Below are positions 41,323 through 49,571 of a stretch of DNA of 64,000 nucleotides, piece by piece. The notes under the pieces were generated by a model. It saw only the letters and a list, made by a program, of their open reading frames with translations, made no database searches and was not told the origin of the DNA. The stretch spans positions 124,001 to 188,000 of the forward strand of contig JAZRSY010000008.1 in NCBI GenBank assembly GCA_045651765.1, written 5' to 3'. Position numbers and translations under genes: made by a program. Source of the DNA: SIG565 sp045651765 (GTDB taxonomy: Bacteria > Bacillota > Clostridia > Oscillospirales > Acutalibacteraceae). Positions within the stretch are counted from its first letter, which is position 1. Each line of letters begins with the position of its first letter.

Positions 41323-42090
41323 CTACCTCCTGTTCCTTTTAAGCAACTCTTGGGCTAATTCATCATACGCCTTAGCGCCCTTAGAGCGTTTATCGTAATA
41401 TTGTATGGGCATACCGTAACTTGGTGCCTCAGAAAGCCTTACGGCACGCGGTATTGTTGTTTTGTAAAGTTTGTTTGCAAAGAATTTTTTCAATTCTTCT
41501 ACAACCTGGTGGGTCAGGTTTAATCTGCCGTCGTACATTGTAAGGGCTACACCCTCGAGTTCAAGGCCGGCATTATAAAGCCTTTTAATTTGCCTAACGC
41601 TTGCCATCAACTGCGAAAGCCCCTCCATTGCGTAATATTCGCATTGCACGGGTACCAAAAAGGTATCGCACGCGGTTAGCGCGTTTATGGTTATAAGCCC
41701 CAAAGATGGCGGGCAATCTATAAATATAAAATCGTATTTCTCACGAACCAAAGAAAGCGCTTTTTTAAGCTGAGCTTCGCGGTTTTCAATGCTTATTAAC
41801 TCCACCTCGGCGCCAGCCAAATCCATGTTAGCAGGAATTACATCAACATTTTTAAAGGTTGTGTTAACCGTTGCGGTTTCGGCCTTTTGTGAGCCTATTA
41901 GCAAATCGTATGAAGAAAAGGTAACCTCGCGTTTGTTTATACCAAAACCACTGGTTGTGTTGCCTTGAGGGTCGGCGTCCACAATCATCACCTTTTTGCC
42001 TGCAATTCCCAATGCTGCAGTAAGGTTTACGGCCGTGGTTGTCTTGCCAACACCACCCTTTTGGTTTACTATTGCAATAATTTTACCCAT
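41323..42090 (-). CDS. parA: ParA/Soj chromosome partition ATPase
   Basis: ParA (Soj) is the Walker ATPase partner of ParB; in Firmicutes it also controls DnaA activity. The 255-aa protein opens KIIAIVNQKGGVGKTTTAVN (deviant Walker A with the signature Lys) and has IVDADPQGNTTSG and FIFIDCPPSLGLIT. AGGTG lies upstream. The operon starts about 70 bp from the two parS sites. Confidence 0.95.
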   Translation of the reverse strand: MGKIIAIVNQKGGVGKTTTAVNLTAALGIAGKKVMIVDADPQGNTTSGFGINKREVTFSSYDLLIGSQKAETATVNTTFKNVDVIPANMDLAGAEVELISIENREAQLKKALSLVREKYDFIFIDCPPSLGLITINALTACDTFLVPVQCEYYAMEGLSQLMASVRQIKRLYNAGLELEGVALTMYDGRLNLTHQVVEELKKFFANKLYKTTIPRAVRLSEAPSYGMPIQYYDKRSKGAKAYDELAQELLKRNRR

Positions 42091-42162
42091 AATTCACCTA
42101 CTTGTTCCTATTATTACTTTTTCATTATATCACAGTATATTTATTTTAACAAGAACAAAAAA

Positions 42163-42178
42163 GGTTTCACGTGAAACA
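42163..42178. promoter_or_regulatory. parS site 1
   Basis: GGTTTCACGTGAAACA matches the B. subtilis consensus TGTTTCACGTGAAACA at 15 of 16 positions. Confidence 0.95.
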
Positions 42179-42187
42179 AACGCACAA

Positions 42188-42203
42188 TGTTTCACGTGAA
42201 ACC
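42188..42203. promoter_or_regulatory. parS site 2
   Basis: TGTTTCACGTGAAACC matches the consensus at 15 of 16 positions. It is the mirror of site 1, 25 bp centre to centre. Confidence 0.95.
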
Positions 42204-42212
42204 TTTTAATTT

Positions 42213-42575
42213 TTAAGATTTATCTCCCGGTTTAAATATTAAAGCCATTAACAACGCAAAGGTTATTGCGGCTGCAATTCCTGCTGCGGTTGCGGTTAAG
42301 CCGCCGCTTAATGCACCGATTAGACCGTATTTATCTACTGCCTGCTCAACACCCGTTGCCAAACTGTAGCCAAACCCCGTTAAAGGTACCGTTGCGCCTG
42401 CATTTGCAAAATCAACAAGCGGTTGGTAAAGTCCCACGGCCGTTAACAACACGCCCACCACAACATAGCCCGTTAAAATACGCGCGGGGGTTAGTTTGGT
42501 TAAATCTATTAAAATCTGCCCTAATCCGCATATTGCGCCGCCAACTAAAAAAGCCCACAAACAATTTAAAAACAT
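42213..42575 (-). CDS. spoVAE: Stage V sporulation protein AE (SpoVAE/AEB)
   Basis: SpoVAE belongs to the SpoVA channel group that moves dipicolinic acid into the forespore. The 120-aa membrane protein shows the family pattern FLVGGAICGLGQILIDLTKL, LTPARILTGYVVVGVLL and AGATVPLTGFGYSLATGV, with about four helices. Its usual partners spoVAC and spoVAD are not adjacent, which is unusual for a spoVA gene. The gene ends at the parS hairpin. Confidence 0.9.
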   Translation of the reverse strand: MFLNCLWAFLVGGAICGLGQILIDLTKLTPARILTGYVVVGVLLTAVGLYQPLVDFANAGATVPLTGFGYSLATGVEQAVDKYGLIGALSGGLTATAAGIAAAITFALLMALIFKPGDKS

Positions 42576-42627
42576 TTTTGCACCCCTTTGTTTTTAATAT
42601 ATTGTTTGTGGTTTTAATGTTAATATA

Positions 42628-44052
42628 CTAAATTTGATATAAACTTTTAATTTCGTCTGTTAGTTCATTGTAAGAAATATGCTTAACAGTTATAGATTCG
42701 GCCGCTTCGGACCTGACCGTTAGCCTTACATTACAGGTGTTGTTTGTTTTGTCGACAGGCCAACGGGTTATGTGTATTATGCCTATGCGGGTGTGCTCAC
42801 AAAACATTTCTCGGGTGGCCGACCAGCGTGTATATTTGGCGTAAATTACCGGGGCCACCGAAATACAACTGTGCTTAGTGTTATATTCGGCTAAGTTGTA
42901 ATAATAAGCCAAAACACAGGCGGCAACTATAAAACAAAACGATATTAACCCCTCAAAAACAGGAAAGAAATAAGATAAAACCAAATATGACATTACGCTA
43001 AAAGCCAAAAACAGAGTTGGCAAATAATAAAACCGCCACCTTGTGTTTTTGTTGGGTGATATTGTGTGGTCGGACGGTTCAAAGTTTGGAAACAATACCG
43101 AAAAAAGTTCGTGCACCTCGCCCCTTTTGGCCGACGGCACAACAACGGCTCTGTCGCCTTTGCGGTTTCCGTAACCACCTACGCCTACTCGCAACAAATA
43201 TCTGGCAAAAAAGCGCATTAGCGGAGTTTGCTCTATACATACACTGTTAACCGATTTTGTGTTAAACAAAACCTTGCGCAAAACAAGCAAACCGCTAAAA
43301 ACACCTATTTTTTTGCCTGCAAAAACAACCTTAAAATTAACGCTGTTAAAAAACGAGATTAAAAAGGCTATAAAATAAGATATTAAGAACACAACCGTAA
43401 CCGTATTTACAACGGGTGGCATAAATTTACTGAAAAGTTGGCCTATTTTATTTATTCTGTCTAATAGCAAATCGGTAACGGCAGTGCCCAAAAGTCTTGC
43501 CGCTTGGTTTATTACGGGCACAACTAAAACTATTCCCGTAAAAGCCGAAGAAGAAGTTGCAGCCATAACGGCAACCCTTACAGCCGAAAACTTAATTGTT
43601 TTTGGGGTTACTTTTGTTGGGTACAACTCGGTTACCTTTTTAACATCCCCCACATTTAGTTTGAACCAATAATCTGCGCTGCCTTGTTTGCCGGCCTCGG
43701 TGTTGATTTTTACTTTTTGTGTGCCGAAAATATAATCTAAAGGGTTTTTAGTTGTTTCTATGGTGGAAATTTTATTTATTGGTATGTTTGCATACCTGCG
43801 GCGTAATAACCCTGAATAAATCTCAATAAAATCGGACGATATATTAATTTTTAGTTTTTTCCATTTTATGACAGAATAGGCAATTAATACCACCGAAATA
43901 AATATTTCGTTTAACAACAGATTATTAACCTCAGCCTTAACAACAGCGCTGACAATTGCTTTAATTAAAGGAATAATTAAAACAAACCAAAAAGGTTTTA
44001 GGTAATACAAAATCATTATTGGGTGTGCAGTTATTTTTAATTTTATTGCCAT
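42628..44052 (-). CDS. PH-domain membrane protein (YdbT-like)
   Basis: A 474-aa membrane protein with repeated units of paired hydrophobic helices followed by bacterial PH (DUF304) domains: the RRRYANIPINKISTIETTKN strand, a second VLFNTKSVNSVCIEQTPL and a third domain near the C-terminus. It overlaps the next gene by 10 bp. B. subtilis ydbS-ydbT has the same two-gene layout and is tied to resistance to an antimicrobial compound; here the role is inferred only. Confidence 0.83.
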   Translation of the reverse strand: MAIKLKITAHPIMILYYLKPFWFVLIIPLIKAIVSAVVKAEVNNLLLNEIFISVVLIAYSVIKWKKLKINISSDFIEIYSGLLRRRYANIPINKISTIETTKNPLDYIFGTQKVKINTEAGKQGSADYWFKLNVGDVKKVTELYPTKVTPKTIKFSAVRVAVMAATSSSAFTGIVLVVPVINQAARLLGTAVTDLLLDRINKIGQLFSKFMPPVVNTVTVVFLISYFIAFLISFFNSVNFKVVFAGKKIGVFSGLLVLRKVLFNTKSVNSVCIEQTPLMRFFARYLLRVGVGGYGNRKGDRAVVVPSAKRGEVHELFSVLFPNFEPSDHTISPNKNTRWRFYYLPTLFLAFSVMSYLVLSYFFPVFEGLISFCFIVAACVLAYYYNLAEYNTKHSCISVAPVIYAKYTRWSATREMFCEHTRIGIIHITRWPVDKTNNTCNVRLTVRSEAAESITVKHISYNELTDEIKSLYQI

Positions 44053-44465
44053 TTTGCCACCGCTTTCATAATTTCGGCAATATCGCTGTCTTTTAATTCA
44101 ACAGTAAGCGTGGCTGCCCTGGCAACCCTTAAAACAAGGGCCGAAACCGAAAAAACTTTGGCAACAAGTGTTTGTTGTCTTTCGGCATAAATCATGCGTG
44201 GGAAGGGCAAAATGCGTTCGTGCTTTATGAAAACACCGCTTTTTATAATAATGGCATTTTGGTTAACGCTTATGTTGTAGCACCTTAAAAAGGCTGGAAA
44301 ATAAATTAAATTAAAAACAACCGCCAACACAAGCGAAACACAAAACAAAACCAAAAAATAATCGGTAATGAACCAATATAAAACCGCAACTAAAAGGGCC
44401 AATAAAACGGTTACTCTAATTTGCCAAACAATTAATGTGGATTTAGGCGGTAAATATGTTTTCAC
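44043..44465 (-). CDS. PH-domain membrane protein (YdbS-like)
   Basis: A 140-aa protein with two hydrophobic helices and one bacterial PH domain (NAIIIKSGVFIKHERILPFP). It is placed directly before the larger PH-domain protein and one base after rarA, all in one direction. Likely partner of that protein. Confidence 0.83.
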   Translation of the reverse strand: MKTYLPPKSTLIVWQIRVTVLLALLVAVLYWFITDYFLVLFCVSLVLAVVFNLIYFPAFLRCYNISVNQNAIIIKSGVFIKHERILPFPRMIYAERQQTLVAKVFSVSALVLRVARAATLTVELKDSDIAEIMKAVAKWQ

Positions 44466-45734
44466 TTATTTCTCCCCTTTTATTTTTTTCCAATAATCTG
44501 CGAATTTTTGCTCGGTTGCGTTGTCGCCAAAATTGTAATATTTTTTATTTTTAACGGAGTCGGGCAAATATTGTTGCTCGACATAATGGTTTTTAAAGTT
44601 ATGCGGATATTTATAGTTTTGACCGGGATTTTCACAATCAAGGCCATCAAAATGCTTGTTTTGCAGTTGCCTTGGCACACTGCCCGAAAGCCCGTTTGCA
44701 ACATCTTGCATGGCGGCGTTAATGGCGTCGTGCGCGGTGGCAGATTTTGGGCTTAAAGCCACCAAAATTACGGCGTTAGCCAGTGGGATTCTTGCCTCGG
44801 GCAGACCAACCTGCAGCGCAGTGTCAACCGCTGCCTTAACAATAGGTATAATTTGCGGATAGGCAAGACCGACATCTTCGTTGGCGCAAACAAGCAGTCT
44901 TCTGCAAGCGCTCATGATGTCGCCGGCCTCTAAAAGCCGTGCCAAATAAAACACGGCGGCGTCGGGGTCGCTGCCACGCATAGATTTTTGGTAGGCCGAT
45001 ATAATATCGTAATGTTCGTCGCCGTCGCGGTCGTACCTTACCGAATTACCTGCCAAAAACTGTTCGGTCAGTTGGTCGTCCACCAAAATGTCGCCGTTTG
45101 TTTGTGTTCCGGTTAAAACACAAAGTTCAAGCGTGTTAAGGGCTCGGCGCACATCGCCCGCAGCCGAGCGTGCAATTTTTTGCAAAGCCGAAGCCGTAAC
45201 AGTAATATTATGCTCGGTTTCGGCCTTTAATATTTTAACGGCTCTTTCTAAAGCGGCCGAAATGTCGGTAAAATTCAAGGGTTTAAACTCAAAAACGCTT
45301 GACCTGCTTAAAATTGCGTTGTAAACATAGAAAAACGGGTTTTCGGTGGTCGATGCAATAAGAGTAATATCACCGTTTTCAATATATTGTAGTAATATTT
45401 GTTGTTGTTTTTTATTAAAATATTGAATCTCATCTAAATAAAGTAATATTCCGCCGGCGCCCTCAATAGTACCTAAATTTAAAATAATATCTTTAATGTC
45501 GGCGGTGGTGGCGGTGGTGGCGTTAAGCCTGAATAATTTTTTGCCGCTAACCTTGGCAATTATGTTGGCAACGGTGGTTTTACCCACGCCCGAAGGCCCG
45601 TAAAAAATCAGATTTGGTATTTTACCAGATTCAATTATTTTTCTTAAAGCCTTGTTTTCACCCAACAAATGTTGTTGACCAAAAACCTCGGCTATGGTAT
45701 TAGGCCTTAGGCGGTCGGCTAACGGGTTGCTCAT
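44466..45734 (-). CDS. rarA: Replication-associated recombination protein A
   Basis: RarA (MgsA) is an AAA+ ATPase that acts at stalled replication forks. The 422-aa protein opens PLADRLRPNTIAEVFGQQHL, with Walker A GPSGVGKTT at about residues 48-56, a LYLDEIQYF Walker B-type segment, sensor ASTTENPFF and the C-terminal YPHNFKNHYVEQQYLPD typical of RarA. GGAGG lies before the ATG. Divergent from the flippase gene. Confidence 0.94.
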   Translation of the reverse strand: MSNPLADRLRPNTIAEVFGQQHLLGENKALRKIIESGKIPNLIFYGPSGVGKTTVANIIAKVSGKKLFRLNATTATTADIKDIILNLGTIEGAGGILLYLDEIQYFNKKQQQILLQYIENGDITLIASTTENPFFYVYNAILSRSSVFEFKPLNFTDISAALERAVKILKAETEHNITVTASALQKIARSAAGDVRRALNTLELCVLTGTQTNGDILVDDQLTEQFLAGNSVRYDRDGDEHYDIISAYQKSMRGSDPDAAVFYLARLLEAGDIMSACRRLLVCANEDVGLAYPQIIPIVKAAVDTALQVGLPEARIPLANAVILVALSPKSATAHDAINAAMQDVANGLSGSVPRQLQNKHFDGLDCENPGQNYKYPHNFKNHYVEQQYLPDSVKNKKYYNFGDNATEQKFADYWKKIKGEK

Positions 45735-45807
45735 AACAAAGTCCTCCTAACAAAAGGGTTATATAGTGTTGCACCAAAACATAAAAATTATTGGTGGGGG
45801 TTTTAAT

Positions 45808-47322
45808 ATGAAAAAGGTTGTTTTTATAAAAAATGCGGTTGTTTTAACCGTTACAACATTAATTCTTAGGTTTGCAGGAGTAATTTTTAAGGTGTGGCTT
45901 GGCCGCACCGTAGGCAGCGAAAGCATTGGCCTTTACCAAATAATTCTTTCGGTCTATGCGTTAGCATCTGCCTTTGCAACAAGTGGCATTAGCACCGCTA
46001 TTGTTAGCGTTGTTGCAAAAGAAATTGCAATAAACAATCCCTTTTTTGCCAAAAAAGCGGTTGCAAAAGGTGTTTTTTTTACAATTTTGTTGTCTGTCTT
46101 AACATTTGGGTTGTTGTTTTTTGGTGCAAATTTTATTTCACTAAAATTTATTGGCGACACCCGTGCCGCTTTAGCCTTAAAGATTATGGCGGTGGGGGTG
46201 GTTTTTGTTGGCCTTTGCTCTTGCTTTAGGGGGTATTTTATAGCACGGCGAAAAGCCGGTGCATCGTCATTTTCGCAAATTGCCGAACAAACTGCCCGCA
46301 TTTTGTTAAGTATTTTTTTAATAACACGCTTTTATAACCGCGGCATTACCTTTACGGTTGCGGCAATGGTGGCGGGCGACATTGGTGCCGAGGCCATTTC
46401 GGCTTTTATTTTATGGGTTTGTTATAAAAAAGATATTAAAAAACTAGATCCGATTAAATCCAACGCCCCAAACAACCTAAACCGCCAAATTTTAAACATA
46501 GCGCTGCCCATTACTGCGGGGCGTTATTTAAGCACCTCTTTAAGAACGGTCGAAAACGCCGCAGTGCCAAGACTTTTAACGCTTGGCGCATTAAGCGGCT
46601 CGGCTTCACTTTCGTTTTTTGGAGCAATAAAGGGCATGGCCTTGCCGCTACTATTGTTTCCTTCCTCTTTTTTGGGTGCAATATCACTCTTGTTAATACC
46701 TGAACTTTCGGAATTAAAGGCAAAAAGGCAAGGCAAAAGCATAAGCCGCGCCATAACCTTAATTTTTAAAATAACGGCAGTGTTTGGTATAATTTTTGGT
46801 TGTGTGTTTTGGTTTTGCGGCCAAGAATTAGGCGTTTTGCTTTATAACGACTCATCGGTTGGATTTTGTGTTAAAATTTTGGCGCCGCTTGTTCCGCTAA
46901 TGTATTTAGACAGCATTTGCGACGGTCTTTTAAAAGGGCTGGATTGCCAAAAATCCACCTTTTATTACTCGATTTTTGATTCACTTATGCGGCTTATTCT
47001 GGTGTTTTTAATTGTTCCTAAATATTCGGTTTATGGGTTTGTTTTTATAATGTATTTAAGCAACATTTTGACCACCGTTTTAAACGTTAAAAAACTGCTT
47101 AATGTTACCAAAACCAGATTGAATGTTTTGGGTCTTGTTTTTTGGCCCATAATTGTGGGGTTGGGTGTGTGCTCGGGCATAAACATAATTTTAAATAAAT
47201 TTATGTCTCAAAACACACTCTGGGCTGTTTTATTAATTATTCTTTCGGTTGTGTTTTATTTTTTAACTTTGTTTGCAACGGGATTTATTAAAAAAGATAA
47301 CCTTAAAAATATTATTCGTTAA
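45808..47322 (+). CDS. SpoVB-type polysaccharide flippase (MATE/MOP family)
   Basis: A 504-aa membrane protein with about 14 helices. The N-terminal RFAGVIFKVWLGRTVGSESIGLYQI and the SGISTAIVSVVAKE segment match stage V sporulation protein B and related lipid II or polysaccharide flippases. Whether it serves the spore cortex or another glycan cannot be told. The ATG after GGTGGGGG was chosen; the upstream open frame has no ribosome site. It overlaps the convergent QueG-like gene by 11 bp, with no terminator between. Confidence 0.85.
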   Translation: MKKVVFIKNAVVLTVTTLILRFAGVIFKVWLGRTVGSESIGLYQIILSVYALASAFATSGISTAIVSVVAKEIAINNPFFAKKAVAKGVFFTILLSVLTFGLLFFGANFISLKFIGDTRAALALKIMAVGVVFVGLCSCFRGYFIARRKAGASSFSQIAEQTARILLSIFLITRFYNRGITFTVAAMVAGDIGAEAISAFILWVCYKKDIKKLDPIKSNAPNNLNRQILNIALPITAGRYLSTSLRTVENAAVPRLLTLGALSGSASLSFFGAIKGMALPLLLFPSSFLGAISLLLIPELSELKAKRQGKSISRAITLIFKITAVFGIIFGCVFWFCGQELGVLLYNDSSVGFCVKILAPLVPLMYLDSICDGLLKGLDCQKSTFYYSIFDSLMRLILVFLIVPKYSVYGFVFIMYLSNILTTVLNVKKLLNVTKTRLNVLGLVFWPIIVGLGVCSGINIILNKFMSQNTLWAVLLIILSVVFYFLTLFATGFIKKDNLKNIIR

Positions 47323-48085
47323 TTAAATTATAATTTCTTTTAATAACACCCGGTCCGCGCCAGTTGTAAGCACGGTCTTTGGGGTCTTCGGTTGGTGAAT
47401 AACATTCACGATACCCGTTTATAAACTCGGGTATATATGTTGTTTGGGCTTTTTTGTTCATGGGGCAAACCTCGCTGCACATATCGCACCCCCAACACAA
47501 GCCCGACGCCTTAATTCGTGCCTCTTGCCCCTTGGTTAACCCCTTTTTTTGCTGGTTTACAGCCGACAGGCAGTTTTCTTTATTGGTAATGCTATTACAA
47601 GACTTAATGCATTGGCTACATTCGAGGCACTTTTGGTCGAATTTTGCGGTTGGCAGTTCTAAATCGGTTACAATTTCTCCCAAGAAGACATATGAACCGT
47701 ATTTTTTGTGTATTAAAAGCCCGTTAATCCCCTTAACACCCAAACCTGAATGTGCCGCGGCGTAAACCTCGGGTATGGGGGAATTGTCTAAAAACACGGC
47801 AAATTCATTTTGTGGGAATTGCGCCTTTAGAGCATTTGCTGCAGCGTTTAAAAATTTGCCGCAAACCAAGTGGTAATCGGGAACAGCGGCATAACGGCTA
47901 ATGTTGGCAGGGGGCCGATTTTTAACTTTGTAGGGGAATGCGGCCATTATGATGGTTTTAGCATTTTTGGGCAGTCTGCTTGCTGCTTTGCAGGGCAACA
48001 AATGATTTTCAACCGCCGCAAAACTGCAAAACGAATATTCATAAATTAAATTATCGTTTAAAATGTTTTTTATTAATTTTTCCAT
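47312..48085 (-). CDS. QueG-like double 4Fe-4S protein, short form
   Basis: A 257-aa protein related to epoxyqueuosine reductase. Cobalamin-type elements are present: VFLDNSPIPEVYAA with a conserved Asp, SGLGVKGINGLLI and GSYVFLGEIVTDLEL. Two cluster motifs follow, CLECSQCIKSC at about 153-163 and CWGCDMCSEVCP at about 197-208. It is about 120 aa shorter than full QueG, lacking the C-terminal HEAT-like part and some N-terminal sequence. Such short forms are common in clostridia; whether they reduce epoxyqueuosine is not established. It overlaps tadA by one base. Confidence 0.8.
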   Translation of the reverse strand: MEKLIKNILNDNLIYEYSFCSFAAVENHLLPCKAASRLPKNAKTIIMAAFPYKVKNRPPANISRYAAVPDYHLVCGKFLNAAANALKAQFPQNEFAVFLDNSPIPEVYAAAHSGLGVKGINGLLIHKKYGSYVFLGEIVTDLELPTAKFDQKCLECSQCIKSCNSITNKENCLSAVNQQKKGLTKGQEARIKASGLCWGCDMCSEVCPMNKKAQTTYIPEFINGYRECYSPTEDPKDRAYNWRGPGVIKRNYNLINE

Positions 48086-48525
48086 TACCTAATACCCTTA
48101 AAAAAATCGGTTAAAACATTGCGACATTCGTCTTCGCAAATTCCGCCGTAAATTTCGGGCGTGTGGGCATAAGGAATGTTGGCAAAATTGGCAATTGAAC
48201 CAAACGAGCCCACTTTTGTGTCATATGCGCCGAAAATTACGGTTTTAATGCGGGCGTTAATTATGGCGCCGCTGCACATTGGGCAGGGCTCCAGCGTTAC
48301 ATAAATTTCGCAGTCGTCAAGCCGCCAATCGCCAATGTTTTTGCAGGCATCAGCAATTGCGGCAATCTCGGCGTGGGCGGTGGCATCTTTGTCTTGCTCG
48401 CGGCGGTTGCGACCAACACCAATAACGGTGTCGTTCTTTACAACCACTGCGCCAACAGGTACATCTCCGGCTTCGGCCGCTTTTTTGGCTTCTATAATGG
48501 CTAAATCCATAAATTTTCTGTTCAT
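48085..48525 (-). CDS. tadA: tRNA-specific adenosine deaminase
   Basis: TadA converts the wobble adenine of tRNA-Arg(ACG) to inosine. The 146-aa protein has the catalytic THAEIAAI (His, Glu) and PCPMCSGAI (zinc Cys pair) motifs plus the VPVGAVVV strand. AGGAG lies before the ATG. One-base overlap with the QueG-like gene suggests a small tRNA-modification unit. Confidence 0.93.
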   Translation of the reverse strand: MNRKFMDLAIIEAKKAAEAGDVPVGAVVVKNDTVIGVGRNRREQDKDATAHAEIAAIADACKNIGDWRLDDCEIYVTLEPCPMCSGAIINARIKTVIFGAYDTKVGSFGSIANFANIPYAHTPEIYGGICEDECRNVLTDFFKGIR

Positions 48526-48544
48526 ATTAAACTCCTAATAAAAC

Positions 48545-48574
48545 AAAAGGTGTTAGCCTGTGGCAACACCTTTT
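48545..48574 (-). terminator. Terminator after the CPBP protease gene
   Basis: AAAAGGTGTT and AACACCTTTT arms around a ten-base loop. Confidence 0.8.
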
Positions 48575-49569
48575 TACCTTGCAAAAAACGCCAGCAGTAA
48601 CGAAATCACAAAGCTTATTATAATTATGGGCGAGGTTATAAACCAACCCACCTTTTTTTGTGTTGAAAACTCACTTTGGTGGTGTAATGTGAAAAAACTG
48701 CTGTCTTTTTTTGAAATTTTAATTGTGCTTAAAACACCAAGCAATAAAACAACGGCAAACAAAACAACATATATTGCCGAAATTATATTGCTGTTGATTT
48801 TTGTTGCATTTAAATAAGAAAAAATTACCGAAATTAAGTTATTTAAAAAATGCACCGCAACTGCAGGCCAAATAGATTCGGCTTTAATGGTTAAAAAGCC
48901 CAAAATAATGCCCACAAAAAAAGCAAACACAATTTGTTGGGCATTGGCGTGCATAAAACCAAACACCAGCGCCGAGCAAATAACAGCAAAGGTGTCGCCT
49001 TTTTGTTTTAAAGCGCCAAGCAACATGCCGCGCATAACAAACTCTTCTAAAAATGCGGGGAAAAACGCCGTTGAAAAAAGCATTACAATTATACCGAATA
49101 TGCCTTTTGGTAACTCGACTTGTGGGTCGGGGAAGGTAATGCCAAACATTTGGAAAATACCGGCACCAAGGTTGGTGGCAATGTTTACAATTTGGCAAAA
49201 TGCAAGACCCATTACCGAGAGTAAAACAGTGTTTTTAACGCTTGGTGGTTTTTTTAGCATTACAATATTTCTAACCCTTAGGTTTAAAGCCTTTGCCGCA
49301 ATAAAAAACGGCAAAAAAAGCATAACTCCCGAAACCAAAATTTGCAAACACTGCAAAATTACGGGTTCGTTCAAAAGCCAAATAACTTCTTTTTGGTTAA
49401 ACCCAAAAACGCTCATTATCCGCAAAAAAACGAGTGACCAAAAAAACATAATGGCAAAAAGGCCACAAAGAGCAAGGCCGGTGGTTTTAGCCAACCGGCG
49501 AATGCTTTTTTTTTCGGTTATTTCGGGTGGAACTTCAATAAAGTTTTGATAGTCAAAAAATTCTTGCAC
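48574..49569 (-). CDS. CPBP-family intramembrane metalloprotease
   Basis: A 331-aa protein with about eight membrane helices. The CPBP (Abi) active-site motifs are FLEEFVMRGMLLG (EExxxR) and VFGFMHANAQQ (FxxxH), followed by a third His in AVAVHFLNN. Members cleave or process membrane proteins and are sometimes linked to peptide immunity; no bacteriocin gene is near. It starts 2 bp after the gyrA stop, so it may be read from the gyr transcript. Confidence 0.87.
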   Translation of the reverse strand: MQEFFDYQNFIEVPPEITEKKSIRRLAKTTGLALCGLFAIMFFWSLVFLRIMSVFGFNQKEVIWLLNEPVILQCLQILVSGVMLFLPFFIAAKALNLRVRNIVMLKKPPSVKNTVLLSVMGLAFCQIVNIATNLGAGIFQMFGITFPDPQVELPKGIFGIIVMLFSTAFFPAFLEEFVMRGMLLGALKQKGDTFAVICSALVFGFMHANAQQIVFAFFVGIILGFLTIKAESIWPAVAVHFLNNLISVIFSYLNATKINSNIISAIYVVLFAVVLLLGVLSTIKISKKDSSFFTLHHQSEFSTQKKVGWFITSPIIIISFVISLLLAFFAR

Positions 49570-49571
49570 TA

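Larger units (their letters stand above)
42159..42207 (-). terminator. Long hairpin made by the parS pair, possible terminator of spoVAE
   Basis: The two parS sites with flanking A and T runs form one inverted repeat with 20-bp arms around a 9-bp loop. On the minus strand it directly follows the spoVAE-like gene and is followed by TTTTTTG, so it has the form of an intrinsic terminator. Confidence 0.6.

Noticed and set aside
45808..48085. Convergent overlap of the flippase and QueG-like genes as a deliberate antisense pair
   Set aside because: An 11-bp tail overlap is common in compact genomes and gives no sign of regulation.
48574..49569. CPBP protease as bacteriocin immunity
   Set aside because: No bacteriocin or its exporter lies nearby; the gene follows gyrA.
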